From contig NC_079485.1 in assembly GCF_026230105.1 (NCBI RefSeq), forward strand, positions 22,797,572 through 22,861,571: 64,000 nucleotides of DNA. Direction: 5' to 3'. Shown here one piece after another: positions 11,871-23,429 of this stretch. The notes below the pieces were generated by a model. It was not told the DNA's origin. It saw only the letters and a program-made list of their open reading frames with translations, and made no database searches. The DNA is from Diorhabda sublineata (Eukaryota > Arthropoda > Insecta > Coleoptera > Chrysomelidae). Position 1 is the first letter of the stretch, and each line of letters begins with the position of its first letter. The position numbers and the translations under genes are program-made.

Positions 11871-13779
11871 CATGAGCTTTTAATCAAAATTGTTATTAAC
11901 TTACCAATTTAATAACCAGAAATTACGAGGATTATAAACATTACTTTTATTATTTTTATGGTGTGATTTATTGATAGTAGATTGAAAATGTGAAACTGAA
12001 ATTAGGAAAGAGCATAAAACACAGAGGGAGAATAATTTTATGGTTTCAATTAAAAGATATGCAAGCTAGATAGATAGCGAATTTTAAACGGGGGTTTAAT
12101 ACATAAACTGCTGATAGGGTGTCGGATTATACTGTAAATAATAACAATACTTATTTGAAAATTTATCGTTTTTCGAACTGAAGAGTATCTGATTCATCCA
12201 AACCACCATTTAAGCCGTTATCAATATTGAAAATATAAAACTTCATGTTATAAATATAATTTCCATCGGGTTTTTCAATATTCTCATCATATGTTACTCA
12301 CACTATAGAAAATTTATTATATTATTTATTTTTTTCACTGAATTAAAAGGTCACCTTTTGTTTTGTTACTTTTAAATCGAAAAAAGTGCTTTTTGAGAAT
12401 ATGAATTTGACTGTGCAGATTGATATACCTACACTATTTATTTTCAAAGTAATTCATTTTTGAATATTCAACTAAGAATATAATATAAAGGCAAATGTGA
12501 ATTAGAAATGGAGATATTTTCAAATGGTTTTGTCATAAATGAGCCAATAATGCGGTTTGTTATCGAGACTTTCCAATTTTAATTTCAATTAGCCAGGAGT
12601 CAAGTTGATGTGGCTTTAAACCATTTAAAAGAACTCCACACTCCAGTGAAAAGAACGAAAAAAATAGAGATATTGTTGATTCTTATGCTAAATACCCCCA
12701 GAACAGAATTTAAATGATTCTAGGTAAAATTTGTTTGGTCCTTCATGTATAGATAGAAATTCGACAGCTGTATAATACCTAAATATTATTAGAAATAAAG
12801 CTATTCCCATTGCAATAGATTCGAATCCTCCAAATAAAAATGTTTGGATCCAGTAGGATAGGGCAACTTCTCATTATGCTCTTAGAAGAAGTTTTTCCCT
12901 ATAAATGAATTGAAAGAATACTGAGAGGCCAGCGAGTTCGCCAGATTTTACATCGTTGATTTTTGTCTCATGTACAAAGTATATGTATTATCCCAAACAA
13001 GCACTGCAGATTCCAAAGAAAGGATAACTACTAAAATATTTCACCCCAAATTTTAAATCAGGTTTAATGCGAGCTACATAGGATATTGTTTTATTTTCAC
13101 AAACAAGAGACAAAATTTTGAGTACTAATTTTGATGTATTTTATATCTGCATAATACTTTATAATTATAAATATTACCCGTTGAACACAACAGTGATTCC
13201 ACGTTGTAAATTCAACAATCTTTAGAAGGTATTCTTTTACTAAAAGATATATTAACTTTATTTTCAGGACTATAACTGAAGAACCATTTTCATGGAAGGT
13301 TTATTATTTTCCGTCTGTTCCCTCAACTATTGAAAAGGTTCTTCTAATAAAATTTACTACAAAAGATTGAAAGTTATAGTCTGAATAGATTCTCCTATTG
13401 TAGGTCTTTCACGAATGGAACTGATAACAGTGCCATTTTTCATTTCGGGTCGATTTAATTACACAGTAAGACTGAGGAGTATTGCCACTAGTTATAATTA
13501 ATATAATTTGTGTCATGAATAATAAACATTATCATCAAATAAAAGATACTTTCAGGTGTATTTATGAATACATATAGTTTTACCAAACGTGGTTTCCTGT
13601 TAATTTTAGTCAATAGAAACAGAAAAGCAAACATTGTAATTAGAGAAAAATCATCAGAATTTCATGAATTCTGTTCATTATTTTCAATGCTTGTATTTCC
13701 ATTTATTTCAAAATTGCTATATTGTGATTATGTCAGAAAAAAATATTTCCTAAACTAGTCCATTATAATAAAGTTGTTA
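11871..13779. other. No recognisable gene
   Basis: AT-rich sequence. A GATTCGAATCC near 12819 looks like a tRNA B box but has no matching A box or cloverleaf. Nothing else was recognised. Confidence 0.45.
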
Positions 13780-14200
13780 TCAAGAAATTGTTAATTCGTG
13801 GAAAATCGGCTTTATCCAGTTGATTTATGGGCTGGAACCCACATTGAAATGTCGCCAAAATTTTTTCTTATTGATTTCTTTTATGTCCTCAACCTGTGCC
13901 TACTTTTTCATTATACAGATGAGCTGATCTAAGTATGATTTCATTAATTTTATGATTAATTTGGTTTCATTCGTCTGGGCTGGAGCACAGATTATGGAGA
14001 AAGGTCGATATCCTCTCCAGGATATTTTCTCGAGCCCCTGGAAAAGAGCACAGTTGAACAATACGTGGAGTGAAGTTTCTTCCCACCTCTGCATTTTGCG
14101 TGATGGTCAACGTCTTAAGATGCTTTGACACATCTAGAGGCCAGTAATTAACCTGATAATATGCTTTGGCTAATTTCTTTCGAGTTAAATGACATTTTCT
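13780..14200 (-). pseudogene. Jockey/I-type LINE, 3' end of ORF2
   Basis: Read on the minus strand: KAYYQVNYWPLDVSKHLKTL, then a degraded QRWEETSLHVLFNCALFQGL. This corresponds to the C-terminal segment after the RNase H domain in insect LINE ORF2 proteins, where a CxxC-xEEETxxHxLCxCPAL zinc-knuckle-like motif is typical. The frame shifts between the two blocks and the first cysteines are lost. The reverse transcriptase and endonuclease are absent, so this is a short 5'-truncated remnant. A related end lies at 11705-11870. A separate LINE remnant at 59.3 kb may be from the same clade. Confidence 0.55.
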
Positions 14201-14974
14201 TCCAGTACCTTCAAATCCCTTCTAAATATGATTTTGGTATGTACTTTCGGTGAATTATATGTCCGGCAGAGGTCGGAATTGCATATTTCTCTACTTGAAA
14301 AATTGTTGGTACGGAGCTAAGGAGTTTCCTCCGTTCTCGGTCCGTTGCTACAAAAAGCTGCCTCTGTTTCCAGTTGTGTCTTGTACATTTAAAGTTTATA
14401 ATAATTGTTTTCATCTGATTTTTGAATCGTTTTCAGGATTATTTTCTACATATATGACCATTGTACAATGTTACAATCTAAATATGGTGGTCATTGCAAA
14501 TCGTAATGAGATACCGCTTATAAAAATAGTACAATAAGCCAAATTACAAGAATATTAATATGTAATATATGAATAGAAAGAGAGTCACATAATATTTTAT
14601 AATATTTTATGTAATACTGATACCAATGGAATAATTTTAAATCAAGTTTTGATATAATCTCCATAGAATAATATCGATAATAAATAGTTGCTTTGAATCG
14701 TTCATATTAATTTCAATTTTTACTGTGGCAAAAGCGTCTGTATACAACCGTTAGGGTGAATACTACAAGGGCAACTGATGCTATCTCGTAACATAATCAT
14801 AACAATATCGTGTTCTTTTAATATACAGATGACGCGTTGTATCAACGAGGAAACTTTCAGCTTTCTCTCCGTAAGGGTCCTTTTAATTTGATTCGTTTTG
14901 CTCCAAACATTAAGTTACTGACATTAGAAAAATGATCTGTTCAATGAATTGCTTAACGATCAGGAGTGCAACAC
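14201..14974. other. No clearly recognisable gene
   Basis: Overlapping open frames on both strands at 14211-14537 show no family. The part next to 14200 may be further LINE sequence on the minus strand (EGIxRYWKKMSFN), but the match is weak. Confidence 0.4.
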
Positions 14975-15790
14975 AGTGATAATTAAATATTTAATAAACT
15001 ATAATTATTGTTTTCATTATAAATTATAATAAACTTCAATAGATTTCACGATAAAACTGATTTTACTAACCTTCTCGATACTTTAAGTGATTTTAAGTGA
15101 TCGTGGGATTTCTAAGGTCCACTTCAAGATTGTGACTTAATACTTTTGGCCCAAATCTGTTCATGGCCAGAATTTTACTAATCCCCACATTCAATCGACG
15201 GTTGGAATTGATTCTGAAAGGCTTTCCTCTGATCTGTTATGGCCTTCAGCAACATCAGAAATGGAATCAAAATGTTTCTTTTCATTTATTTCGTTTTTGA
15301 AAAGAGCTGGTCGCATAGTTCTGAATTTTGGTAGTAAGTCAAATTTGGAGGAACAGGAAGACTTGCGAATTGTACCGTGGTTGTCTTAATTAAAAAGAAA
15401 GCCGTTTGCCTATGCTCTATGTTTCTTTCTTTGCACATTGTCCTACAAACCCTCCGATACCTTTTTGTGGAATTCGTAGTTTACAGTTGCTTCCCTTGGA
15501 ATAAACTTTGGTCTTACTATCTCCTCACAATAGAAAAAAAAAACAAAATTTCGACCACGATGTGCCACTTCAACTTTTGCGCTTTATAGAGCGAAGTAAA
15601 TAACTGTGATCGGTAAATATTTAATAAACTGTAATTATTGTTTTAATTATGAATACTAAATCGATTTCATGATAAAACTAATTTTACCAAGCTTCTTGAT
15701 ACTTCCATGTAATATTTTCAGTGATCGTGTGACTCGGAATATTTGTGACGCCTATGCCCCACTTGAAAGTTATGACTCGATATTTTAGTT
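14975..15790. repeat. Direct-repeat pair (about 170-185 bp) enclosing a dispersed repeat
   Basis: The block 14975-15145 (AAATATTTAATAAACT, AATTATTGTTTT, GATTTCACGATAAAACT) recurs in the same orientation at 15606-15790 with substitutions and small indels. About 460 bases lie between, including one copy of the dispersed repeat also found at 19225-19515. The layout resembles a miniature LTR element (TRIM) or an old tandem duplication. No protease, RT or primer-binding site is visible. Confidence 0.55.
15185..15530 (+). repeat. Dispersed repeat D, copy 1
   Basis: Shares many short blocks with 19225-19515, including TTCAATC near the start, CTCTGATCTGT, GTGGTTGTCTT followed by an AAAAAGAAAGC run, GCACATTGTC, and ACTTTGGTCTTACTATCTC at the end. 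The type of element is not recognised and no coding capacity is evident. Confidence 0.6.
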
Positions 15791-16699
15791 ATAAACCTCG
15801 TACAACATGAAGATTTTTTAGAGCTTAGTATTATAGATTACTCATGAATTTATATCTAGAAAACGTTAAATGATTCAATTTAAGTGAGTATTCATTAGAC
15901 ATTCTAATTTATTTTGATTTAATTCAACCAACCGAAAATTGATGTTAATAACGGATTATCTCTGTTTTACATCAATCATAGTATAAGATGACATCATTTT
16001 AAAGCCAAAAGTTTCATGTTATACATCTTGAAATAAAAGAAAATTAATAGCATCTAAATCTTTAATAAAATATGTTTACCCAGAAGTGTGGAACGATATA
16101 AAATTTGATATTTGTTTCCATATAAAGCTATTGTTGGGTGCTTGTAAAACGAGTTCAATAGTTAACCAATAGAAAACACAAAGAAGGCAAGAACGCCTGC
16201 TGAATACGAAATAGCGTTCGGGAAACAGGAGAAAAATCATTTTCTGACAGAAATCTCTTCATCTCGCTTGCTCAGCACATGTTACAAGGCCTTACTAGCC
16301 ACCGAGACATGTTGTTTCGGTGATTTTTCTACCACGTTAAAATTGCGGTGGGTTGATTATTAATTTGTGCGATTTTAATATGATCTAATATTTTTTTTTA
16401 GAAATAATGCAAATTTCATACAATAAGTAATTGCTAATTTGCTATGTTCAGGAAAATTTTGAAAGTGTTTCGGCACATTCCACACACATAATTTAAACTG
16501 AATTACATTATTATCAGAACTATTACATCACTCAATAAGTCGAATGAATCACATACAGATGGAGCTGCCATAGTCAAGTCCATATGACGTTTATGTAGTA
16601 CTAACTTCATCAAAAGACTATGTGTAAAATTTCATGATATTTCGATTAGTCAGACATTTAAGAGAAGCTAATTTTATTAGTTTCAAAGCAATGGATTAA
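15791..16699. other. No recognisable gene
   Basis: AT-rich spacer without open frames or recognised repeats. Confidence 0.45.
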
Positions 16700-17205
16700 A
16701 AAAAATTTCGTGCCTTAATTTATCATTGTTTCTTAATAAAAAAATACTGTACAAGCTCAAAAGTGGACTCTGCTCCATCCATGGACAAAGAGCCATTTTT
16801 TATTGGTTTGCTGAATTTAAACGGGATCGTACAGACACCGATGATGGTGATGGTGATGGTGATGGTCGTCCAATTGAGTTACTTCAGAAAACATCAGAAA
16901 AGTCCATAAATTGTTGATGATTCAGAGCAGTGTTTGGCCATGTTTACACGTAATAAATAATATTTTTTGCGTCGATTTGTAACAATGGATGAAACATGAA
17001 TCCATCACTCCACTCCGGAATCAAAACGATCATCATCTGAGTGGACTGCAGCCGGTGAACCACGTCAATCAGACAATCAATAGCGAATACTACATGGAGT
17101 TGTTGGATCGTTTGAATGGGAAAACCATGGAACAACGGCCTTATATTACGAAGAAAAAACCACTGTTTCATCAAGACAATGCACCGGTTCTCAACGATGG
17201 TTAAA
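16700..17205 (+). pseudogene. mariner transposase, internally deleted and frameshifted
   Basis: The first part reads WFAEFKRDRTDTDD, matching the helix-turn-helix end of mariner transposases. It then jumps, by an internal deletion, to TMDET-stop-IHHSTPESKR and SSSEWTAAGEPRQSDNQ, the first catalytic Asp block. A frame change leads to YYMELLDRLNGKTMEQRP and LFHQDNAP, the second catalytic Asp. The third Asp block (SPDLxxxDYFLF) is missing. The Trp codon of MDETW is TGA here. A GATGGT hexamer is repeated four times at about 16843-16866 within the linker. No terminal inverted repeats were found. Mariner identity is secure; the gene is dead. Confidence 0.85.
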
Positions 17206-17254
17206 TTAACGAATTATATTATATAGGTAGATTATTCCAGTTTCTAATATCTTA

Positions 17255-17400
17255 GACCTTTTTTTAAAAACAAATTTGACATTTCGACCTGTTGCACTCT
17301 TAAAAAATATTATTTGACATTGACAACTTGCACCATTATATTGATTAATAGATCACCTACAACATTACTATTAATGGAACTATAAAAATTCAATTGATAG
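17255..17400. repeat. Single arm of a TTTCGACC-type MITE
   Basis: Contains ATTTCGACCTGTT, then TATTTGACATTGACAA and ATATTGATTAATAGATCACCT, aligning block by block with 57264-57350, the left part of a foldback element. No matching inverted arm was found nearby, so this is a partial copy. Confidence 0.5.
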
Positions 17401-17699
17401 CTTTTTATTACTTTTGAGAAATAACAACTAAAAAAAGTTATTGCACAACAGGCGGAGATATCGCTGCTATAGGCAGAATGACGGACGAAACGCTAGTAAC
17501 AGTGCTTTTTTTTCTGTAAAAAATGCGCTAAAAAAATGCGAGAACTGATAACCAGATAACCTGTCATTGTTTGGGCTTTAACGAATGTACCAATAGTCTT
17601 TGCATAAAATTTTGGAGTTTAAAAATAGGTTGAATTGATACAATATCAAAATAGCTCTGTAAACAAAGAATAGTTTATTGATATTATTTAGATAAATCA

Positions 17700-18545
17700 C
17701 TTCTTATGTCAATTGCATTGAAATGCCTTATAAGTTTAAAATGAAAAAAGAAAAAAATTTGGTTGGACAAATTTCTAAGCTTTATATTCTTCTCATTTTA
17801 AAAAACCAACATATTTCACGAAGAATCATTTAAAGTGCTGCAACCGAATGTGAAGAAAACCAAGAATTTTAATCTAAGAATGAGAGTCCATAAGAAAATT
17901 ATCGCGTGAATATCATACAAAGAGTAGCGAATCGTAGGAATTAGCAAAAAATGGTCAATAATAATATACTAAATATACTAAGACCAACTGATTAGCACGG
18001 ATACCAAAATGATGTCGTCAACTAATGCGGATTTATTTTGCGAATGAGAGAGTCATATTGTTATGGACGATTGAAAATATAATTCACACGTGCCAATTTG
18101 GAAATGGTTTTTATACAGACAATATTCAAACCTTATATGAGTCGAATAAGGGGGGAAGCTGTAGATTTTTAAAGGCATATTAACAAATGTCACACTAATC
18201 TAGATTGTGTACGTAAACATCACGCTTGACACGATATAATGTTTGGTCGGACTGCCATTATGCAAGGTAACTCCAAATTGGCTACAGATCTTTTGTAATA
18301 AAACAAGATAACCACCCAAATTTACCGCAGGCTCGACCAATTGCAGATTTTTAGGCACTTAGTGTATTATAGACTGATAGAGGATAGCAAGCCGAAAATG
18401 AGAAGCAATTACGATGAAGAATTTTTGGAAAAATACGCGAAATAAATGTTCAATTCGTCCAAGACCTAATGAGAAATTTTTACAGAAAATTACGCCTAGT
18501 TAGGCAACACTGACCCCTCCATTTAAGTTATTAACTTTGTTAGTT
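17700..18545 (+). pseudogene. IS630/mariner-type transposase pseudogene
   Basis: The opening block MPYKFKMKKEKNLVGQISKL resembles a transposase start with a following helix-turn-helix (KNQHISRRII). Near the end comes KQDNHPNLPQARPIADF-stop-AL, then YDEEFLEKYAK and FVQDLMRNFYRKLRLVRQH. This matches a transposase group whose third catalytic block is NPPNxPQxRPIEDFW. Here the catalytic Glu is replaced by Ala (GCA) and the Trp codon is TAG. The middle is too degraded to follow. It lies directly after the mariner remnant at 16.7-17.2 kb but is a different family. Confidence 0.65.
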
Positions 18546-19224
18546 ATCAAGTCGTTTCATTAAAGATATTTTTAACAAAAATATATGGCTGAATAGTTAG
18601 TGCCAAAACGATTTGGTCGTACGTTATCTGCATATTTTTTCCTACCATAAAAAGTTTGTAATTAATTTTTTCCAGTGTAGTAGTTTAAAGAATTAAATAG
18701 TCCGATGACAGCAAGAACATTTTTTTAATCCGCATAGTAATAAAACAATCTGTACGGTAATGGCTCACAATTTATTTTACATCGCAACACGAGAATGCGT
18801 GGACTTTATATCCCTTTGCATCATTATTTTTATTGGCTGATACAATAAAGCCATCAAAAACCTTTAGATTTTGTACGGTAGTATAAATCTCTCTATTCAT
18901 GCGTTACAACAAAATTACGATATTATAACAGCTAAACCATCATCAATTGAAGGTTCATAAAATATAATAATAAAAAGCTAACGATGTAAAGGCTACTAGA
19001 CACAATTTTTAAAAGACGTGTTACGTTTTGTTTGCAATTAAAAAAAAACAAGCGCCTCGAAATGCATTCAATTTACCACATTTTGATGGAGTTTCTAATC
19101 TTGAACATTTCATATTTTTCATAATAAATCTCAAATTTCATATCTTTTAGATCAAATAGAAGTACGATTAGAAGTAAAAATGAAACATAAAATGTTTGGA
19201 GTACTGCTTATTGCAACAATGTAG
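18546..19224. other. No recognisable gene
   Basis: AT-rich spacer; nothing recognised. Confidence 0.45.
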
Positions 19225-19515
19225 TAAGCCTCACGTTCAATCCATTGCTAGAAGTATTTCTGGAAGACTTACATCTGACCTGTCACAGCTGATGTGGAAG
19301 AACATGAAGACTTTCAAAAGCCAAAAACTCGCGAAACACAAGCGAATTCTATTCTCGCGTGGTTGTCTTGACGAAAAAGAAAGCAACTGTCGTATTTCTA
19401 TGTCTCTTCCTTCGCACATTGTCTTGCAAACGATTCAATAGCTCTTTATGTAAATAGTAGTTTATAGTTTTTACAGTGGGCTCCCTCGGAACTTTGGTCT
19501 TACTATCTCGGGTCT
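19225..19515 (+). repeat. Dispersed repeat D, copy 2
   Basis: Same repeat as 15185-15530 in the same orientation, with shared blocks TTCAATC, CATCTGACCTGT, CGTGGTTGTCTTGACG, GCACATTGTCTTGCAAACG and ACTTTGGTCTTACTATCTC. Short open frames on both strands (81 and 60 codons) show no known domain. A weaker third match lies at 46984-47092. Confidence 0.6.
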
Positions 19516-19954
19516 AGGGTAAAGTGAATTACTAGTTTTTCATTGAATATTTGAAATTTGGTCTCTAGGTCATAGCGATATACTTTCACGTAACAAATTA
19601 ATTTCGTACGAAAAGCTCTTCATTTACATAAAAAATAGTAAACCGCCTTATCTACTTATTGCATATTTTTATGAACTTAACAAAACTTAATGTTAATGCA
19701 TTGCTTAAGATCCATGTTTCACGATACACACTAGAAACAATTTCACTAAAGTGACTACAGCAGCATAACGAGTCAGCTTGTTTTAATTCATGATTATATG
19801 ATACTTACAAGTTGAAATAAATTTGTAAATATGCTGCTGCAAAAATTAATTCTAAGTATTTTTTATCGCAGCTCATAGCTATGTTTATATTTTCTTCGTG
19901 ATAATTTGTTTTGATTGTAGGTCTGTTTTCTTGGAAAATCAGTTTAATATATAT

Positions 19955-20020
<66 letters not shown>

Positions 20021-22030
20021 ATACATATAAAAAACTCTAAGAAGTAAAAAACAGCGTTAAAAGAGAGATAAGTACGCAATTTTAAGAATAAATAACATTT
20101 GTTTGTTTTGTAAAATCTCTCTATGGCTTCTCATTAAAAAAAACAGATTTGAAAAATACAAATAATGATTTGTGGTTATAATTTCAATCTACATAACACA
20201 TTCATTAACTTTTAAAAGAGTTAATTGTTCAAATAAACTTGATAATGTATAATAGTCACCATGAACAAGTTGAAACGTATAATTTATTGAATATTTGAAA
20301 GTTTCTGGTTGATATTACAGGTAGGTACTAATCATCGCTAGAAGAAATCGATATAATAAAGTAGCTATAATTACTGACTTTATGAGCTCCATCCATAGCA
20401 TCCAATAAGTTTTTCCAAAAAATCCACTAGGTATTCTTGTTTAAAATTCAACTAAACCAAATCTACCAATCCAAAGCAAACGTATGAATTTTTTTGATCC
20501 CATTGCGCACCAGCATCCCAGAAAACAAGATATCCAAATAAACAGTTGATTACAATGAAACAGGGATAATCAGAATAAAAATTCAGTGCAAGTGACACGG
20601 TGAGTGGAACTGATCGCAGTCGATATTGAAATCTATAACTTGAAACATTCATTGTTAAACTGTTGAAAATATGAAAACGAAAGACTACTTAACAACTCTT
20701 TAAACAATATAATCTCCCTACTAATTTGTAACGTTGCAAATATAATTAGGTATCTAGAAAATACTCAATTGTATCACAAACTGTAATTTGACATGTTACT
20801 AATGACCTTTGCATTTGATGCGAAAATAAGTTTATAAAAAAAACAAGAAAATGTTCATTAAATTTGTTAACAAAAACGGAGCAGAAGCTCTTCAAATTAT
20901 TATAGACAGTGTTGTTCCAATTGACTATAAAAAGAAACATCAACTACTCATATTTCAACATAATATCTTCTAAATACAAGATTCCTATGTCTATTTTCGT
21001 GCATGGGAGTGCACTCGTTTTATTTCTGCAATATTTATTGTTTCCCATTGTATTTCGAATTCCTGAAAACTTGTTCCAAACTTCTTGTTATATAGTCTTG
21101 AAAAATTTCAATTTTTGACGAGAAACTTATCATCCATATGCACATATTATATTATATACATCGATAGATATAGAAACCTGAAATGCGAAAATATTCAATG
21201 TTACTTTTGCATAATGTGGATAAATGAAATAAGTATATAAATTTCAAAATCTATAATAGTCTTATCATGTGCTATAAATCTTCACAAATTGGAAACTTAA
21301 AGAATAGTTTTAATTTATCATATTTTCTGGATACTAAAACTTTTCCATAGAGATTGATATTTTTTGGATAAGCTCCAAAGTAAACAAATAGGCTATAAAA
21401 TATTTTTGGTGTTATTGGTTGATAGTTCCTTTTTTCGCATCCTATTTTGTGCTTTCTAAGTGTTTTGCAGTTAAATCGTTGACTGTCGAAAAGAGAAACT
21501 CGACCCCAACTGTATTTTCGATATATATTGTTTTAAGGCGAGCCTAAAACTTTGTGGTGTGAATTAAATTTCTCGTAAAAACTGTTGAGAATGAAATACT
21601 GACCACAGAAATTCTCCAATAACTCGATAGTGTTTTTGCTAATACTGATCCGACAGTTCTTTTCCCCTTCGCCATTGGCTTTTCGGAAAGTTTTCTTTTT
21701 AAACTTCACAATAACAGACATATCAGTCATTTTATGTTAGATGAAACTTTTGGCTTCTTAAATGGAATTAGTTAATTATTCAAAAGCAAAACATGTATAC
21801 TAGTCATTCCAAAATAATCTAGCATCATAGGTTACGTTCAAAAAAGATGAAAAATTGTACAATTACATGGAATAATACAAGAATATCGGATAAAAAGATC
21901 CTAAAAATTATCTCACCGAATCCTCAGCAATGGAAAAAATAAGATTATTTTCAGGAGCAATGAAATTACGTATAGTTTTGGCACCTTCCCAAATCTTAAC
22001 GTAACTCACTAAACCGTACAAGAGTACAGC
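19516..22030. other. No recognisable gene; contains a long (TA)n tract
   Basis: Apart from the (TA)n tract near 19950-20018 this is AT-rich DNA with short open frames on both strands (20452-20652, 20746-20943, 21533-21730 minus; 20909-21118 plus). None shows a recognisable domain. Confidence 0.45.
19950..20018. repeat. (TA)n microsatellite
   Basis: More than 30 TA units with one interruption near the left edge. It generates a spurious Tyr-Ile frame on the reverse strand. Confidence 0.95.
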
Positions 22031-22032
22031 AC

Positions 22033-22850
22033 AAGAAAACACTCACTGATGACATCTCAATAATAACAGGTATTAGACAGGGTGACCGTATGAGTCCAAT
22101 GCTTTTCAACCTTATCCTAACCTCATAAGTCAAAATTGCAGGAACAAGCTATACAATGGGAAGCAGTGAGTTCCAATTTGTATGCTACGCAGATGATGTT
22201 CTCGTAGCAGAAGACGAAAACAATCTACACCGAATGTTTTTCAGATTCACCCTAATGGCAAACTAGTTCGATATGAAGATATCTATCTCCAACACAAAGT
22301 CCATGAAAATAAGTAAAAACCCAGTACGCTGCAAATTACTGATAGACGATAAAATAATTTAACAAGTTATGAACTTCAACTATCTAGGAATTATAAGATC
22401 AAGCAACATCAAACATCTACGAGGGAACACGCCAACAAGGCCGCTAGAATCTCCGGTTTGCGTGATGTTATACGGTGCAACAAACTCATTTCCACATACA
22501 GATGAAACGAGAGTAAGTACAAGCAGAACAAAACAGCTAGTCCGAACAACAGAGAATAAAACCCTTAGATCACTAGCCTTCTAGGACAGAAAACGATGTT
22601 CCGACATTAAACAGGCCTGCGACCAGATAACAGATGTAGTCAGATAGGGACGGGGGAAAAGACGAGAGTGGAAAGCACATGACGATAGAATGGAGGAGGA
22701 TTAGCTGGCATTCAAGGAGAAGTTAACCACCAGAAGATCAGCAGGTAGACCTCCAAAGAGATGGGCCAAATCATGAATATTGATATTCCTAGATCGAGTC
22801 CGGAGAAACTAGAGAATACAGAGCAAGCTCTTAAATAAGTGGAAGAAGAC
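22033..22850 (+). pseudogene. RTE-type LINE, reverse transcriptase and C-terminal part
   Basis: The remnant opens with KTLTDDISIITGIRQGDRMS and PMLFNLIL, a reverse transcriptase palm block. The catalytic motif FVCYADDVLVAED follows (YADD at 22186-22197), then FNYLGI. After a deletion come TSRTKQLVRTTENKTLRSLA, DRKRCSDIKQACDQITDVVR, RREWKAHDDRMEED and TRRSAGRPPKRWA, the C-terminal tail characteristic of insect endonuclease-reverse transcriptase proteins of the RTE group. Non-LTR elements copy their RNA at a nicked target. This copy lacks the endonuclease and fingers domain and contains TAA, TAG and TGA codons, so it is inactive. Confidence 0.85.
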
Positions 22851-23429
22851 CTCTCCCAATCGATATTTGTATCTCTTCATAAGCATCTCTTTTTTATCTA
22901 CGAAACAATCGATTGTTAACCAGAAACACAGTCACGGAATACATTTGTGAGAAGGAACGTACCTTGGGTGATGGTGATCACTACCTTTACTGATTCAAAC
23001 TGAAGCGAGCGGCATAAAACTTCACGATTCACTCTTTGAACTACAATAAAAGTCTTGATCTCATGCAGTGAGGCTTTAAGAGAAAGTTACGGAATGTTTG
23101 AAAACTGGATGGAATCTTTTAAACTCATGTAAAATTGATGGTACTTCTCTGTATAAAGTAACATTTTTCCGTGCGAATGATTGATAGGTAATGAAATATA
23201 AAACTCTAAATCGCAGTAAATATGCCTAGATGGATATTCGTTCTGTCAAGGATTAGTTTTAAGCCTTATCTTTTTTGAAATGTAATAATCTGTTGAAAGT
23301 CTAAATGACAAGTTCATGGCAGATAATATACTGACAGAATTAAGAGTTCTTGATATAATAGAATTAAAAAACAGATTTAAAATTAAAGCCAACCAAGAAG
23401 ATGAGAATATTAACATGGGTTAATGTATA
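22851..23429. other. No recognisable gene
   Basis: No frame or motif recognised between the RTE remnant and the Tc1-like element. Confidence 0.45.

Noticed and set aside
12819..12830. B-box-like GATTCGAATCC
   Set aside because: No A box or acceptor stem upstream; isolated match.
17441..17510. GGACGAAACGC suggestive of a hammerhead ribozyme of Penelope-like elements
   Set aside because: The required CTGATGA core and complementary stem III are not present; only the GAAAC part matches.
19805..20026. 73-codon reverse frame
   Set aside because: Translation of a (TA)n tract.
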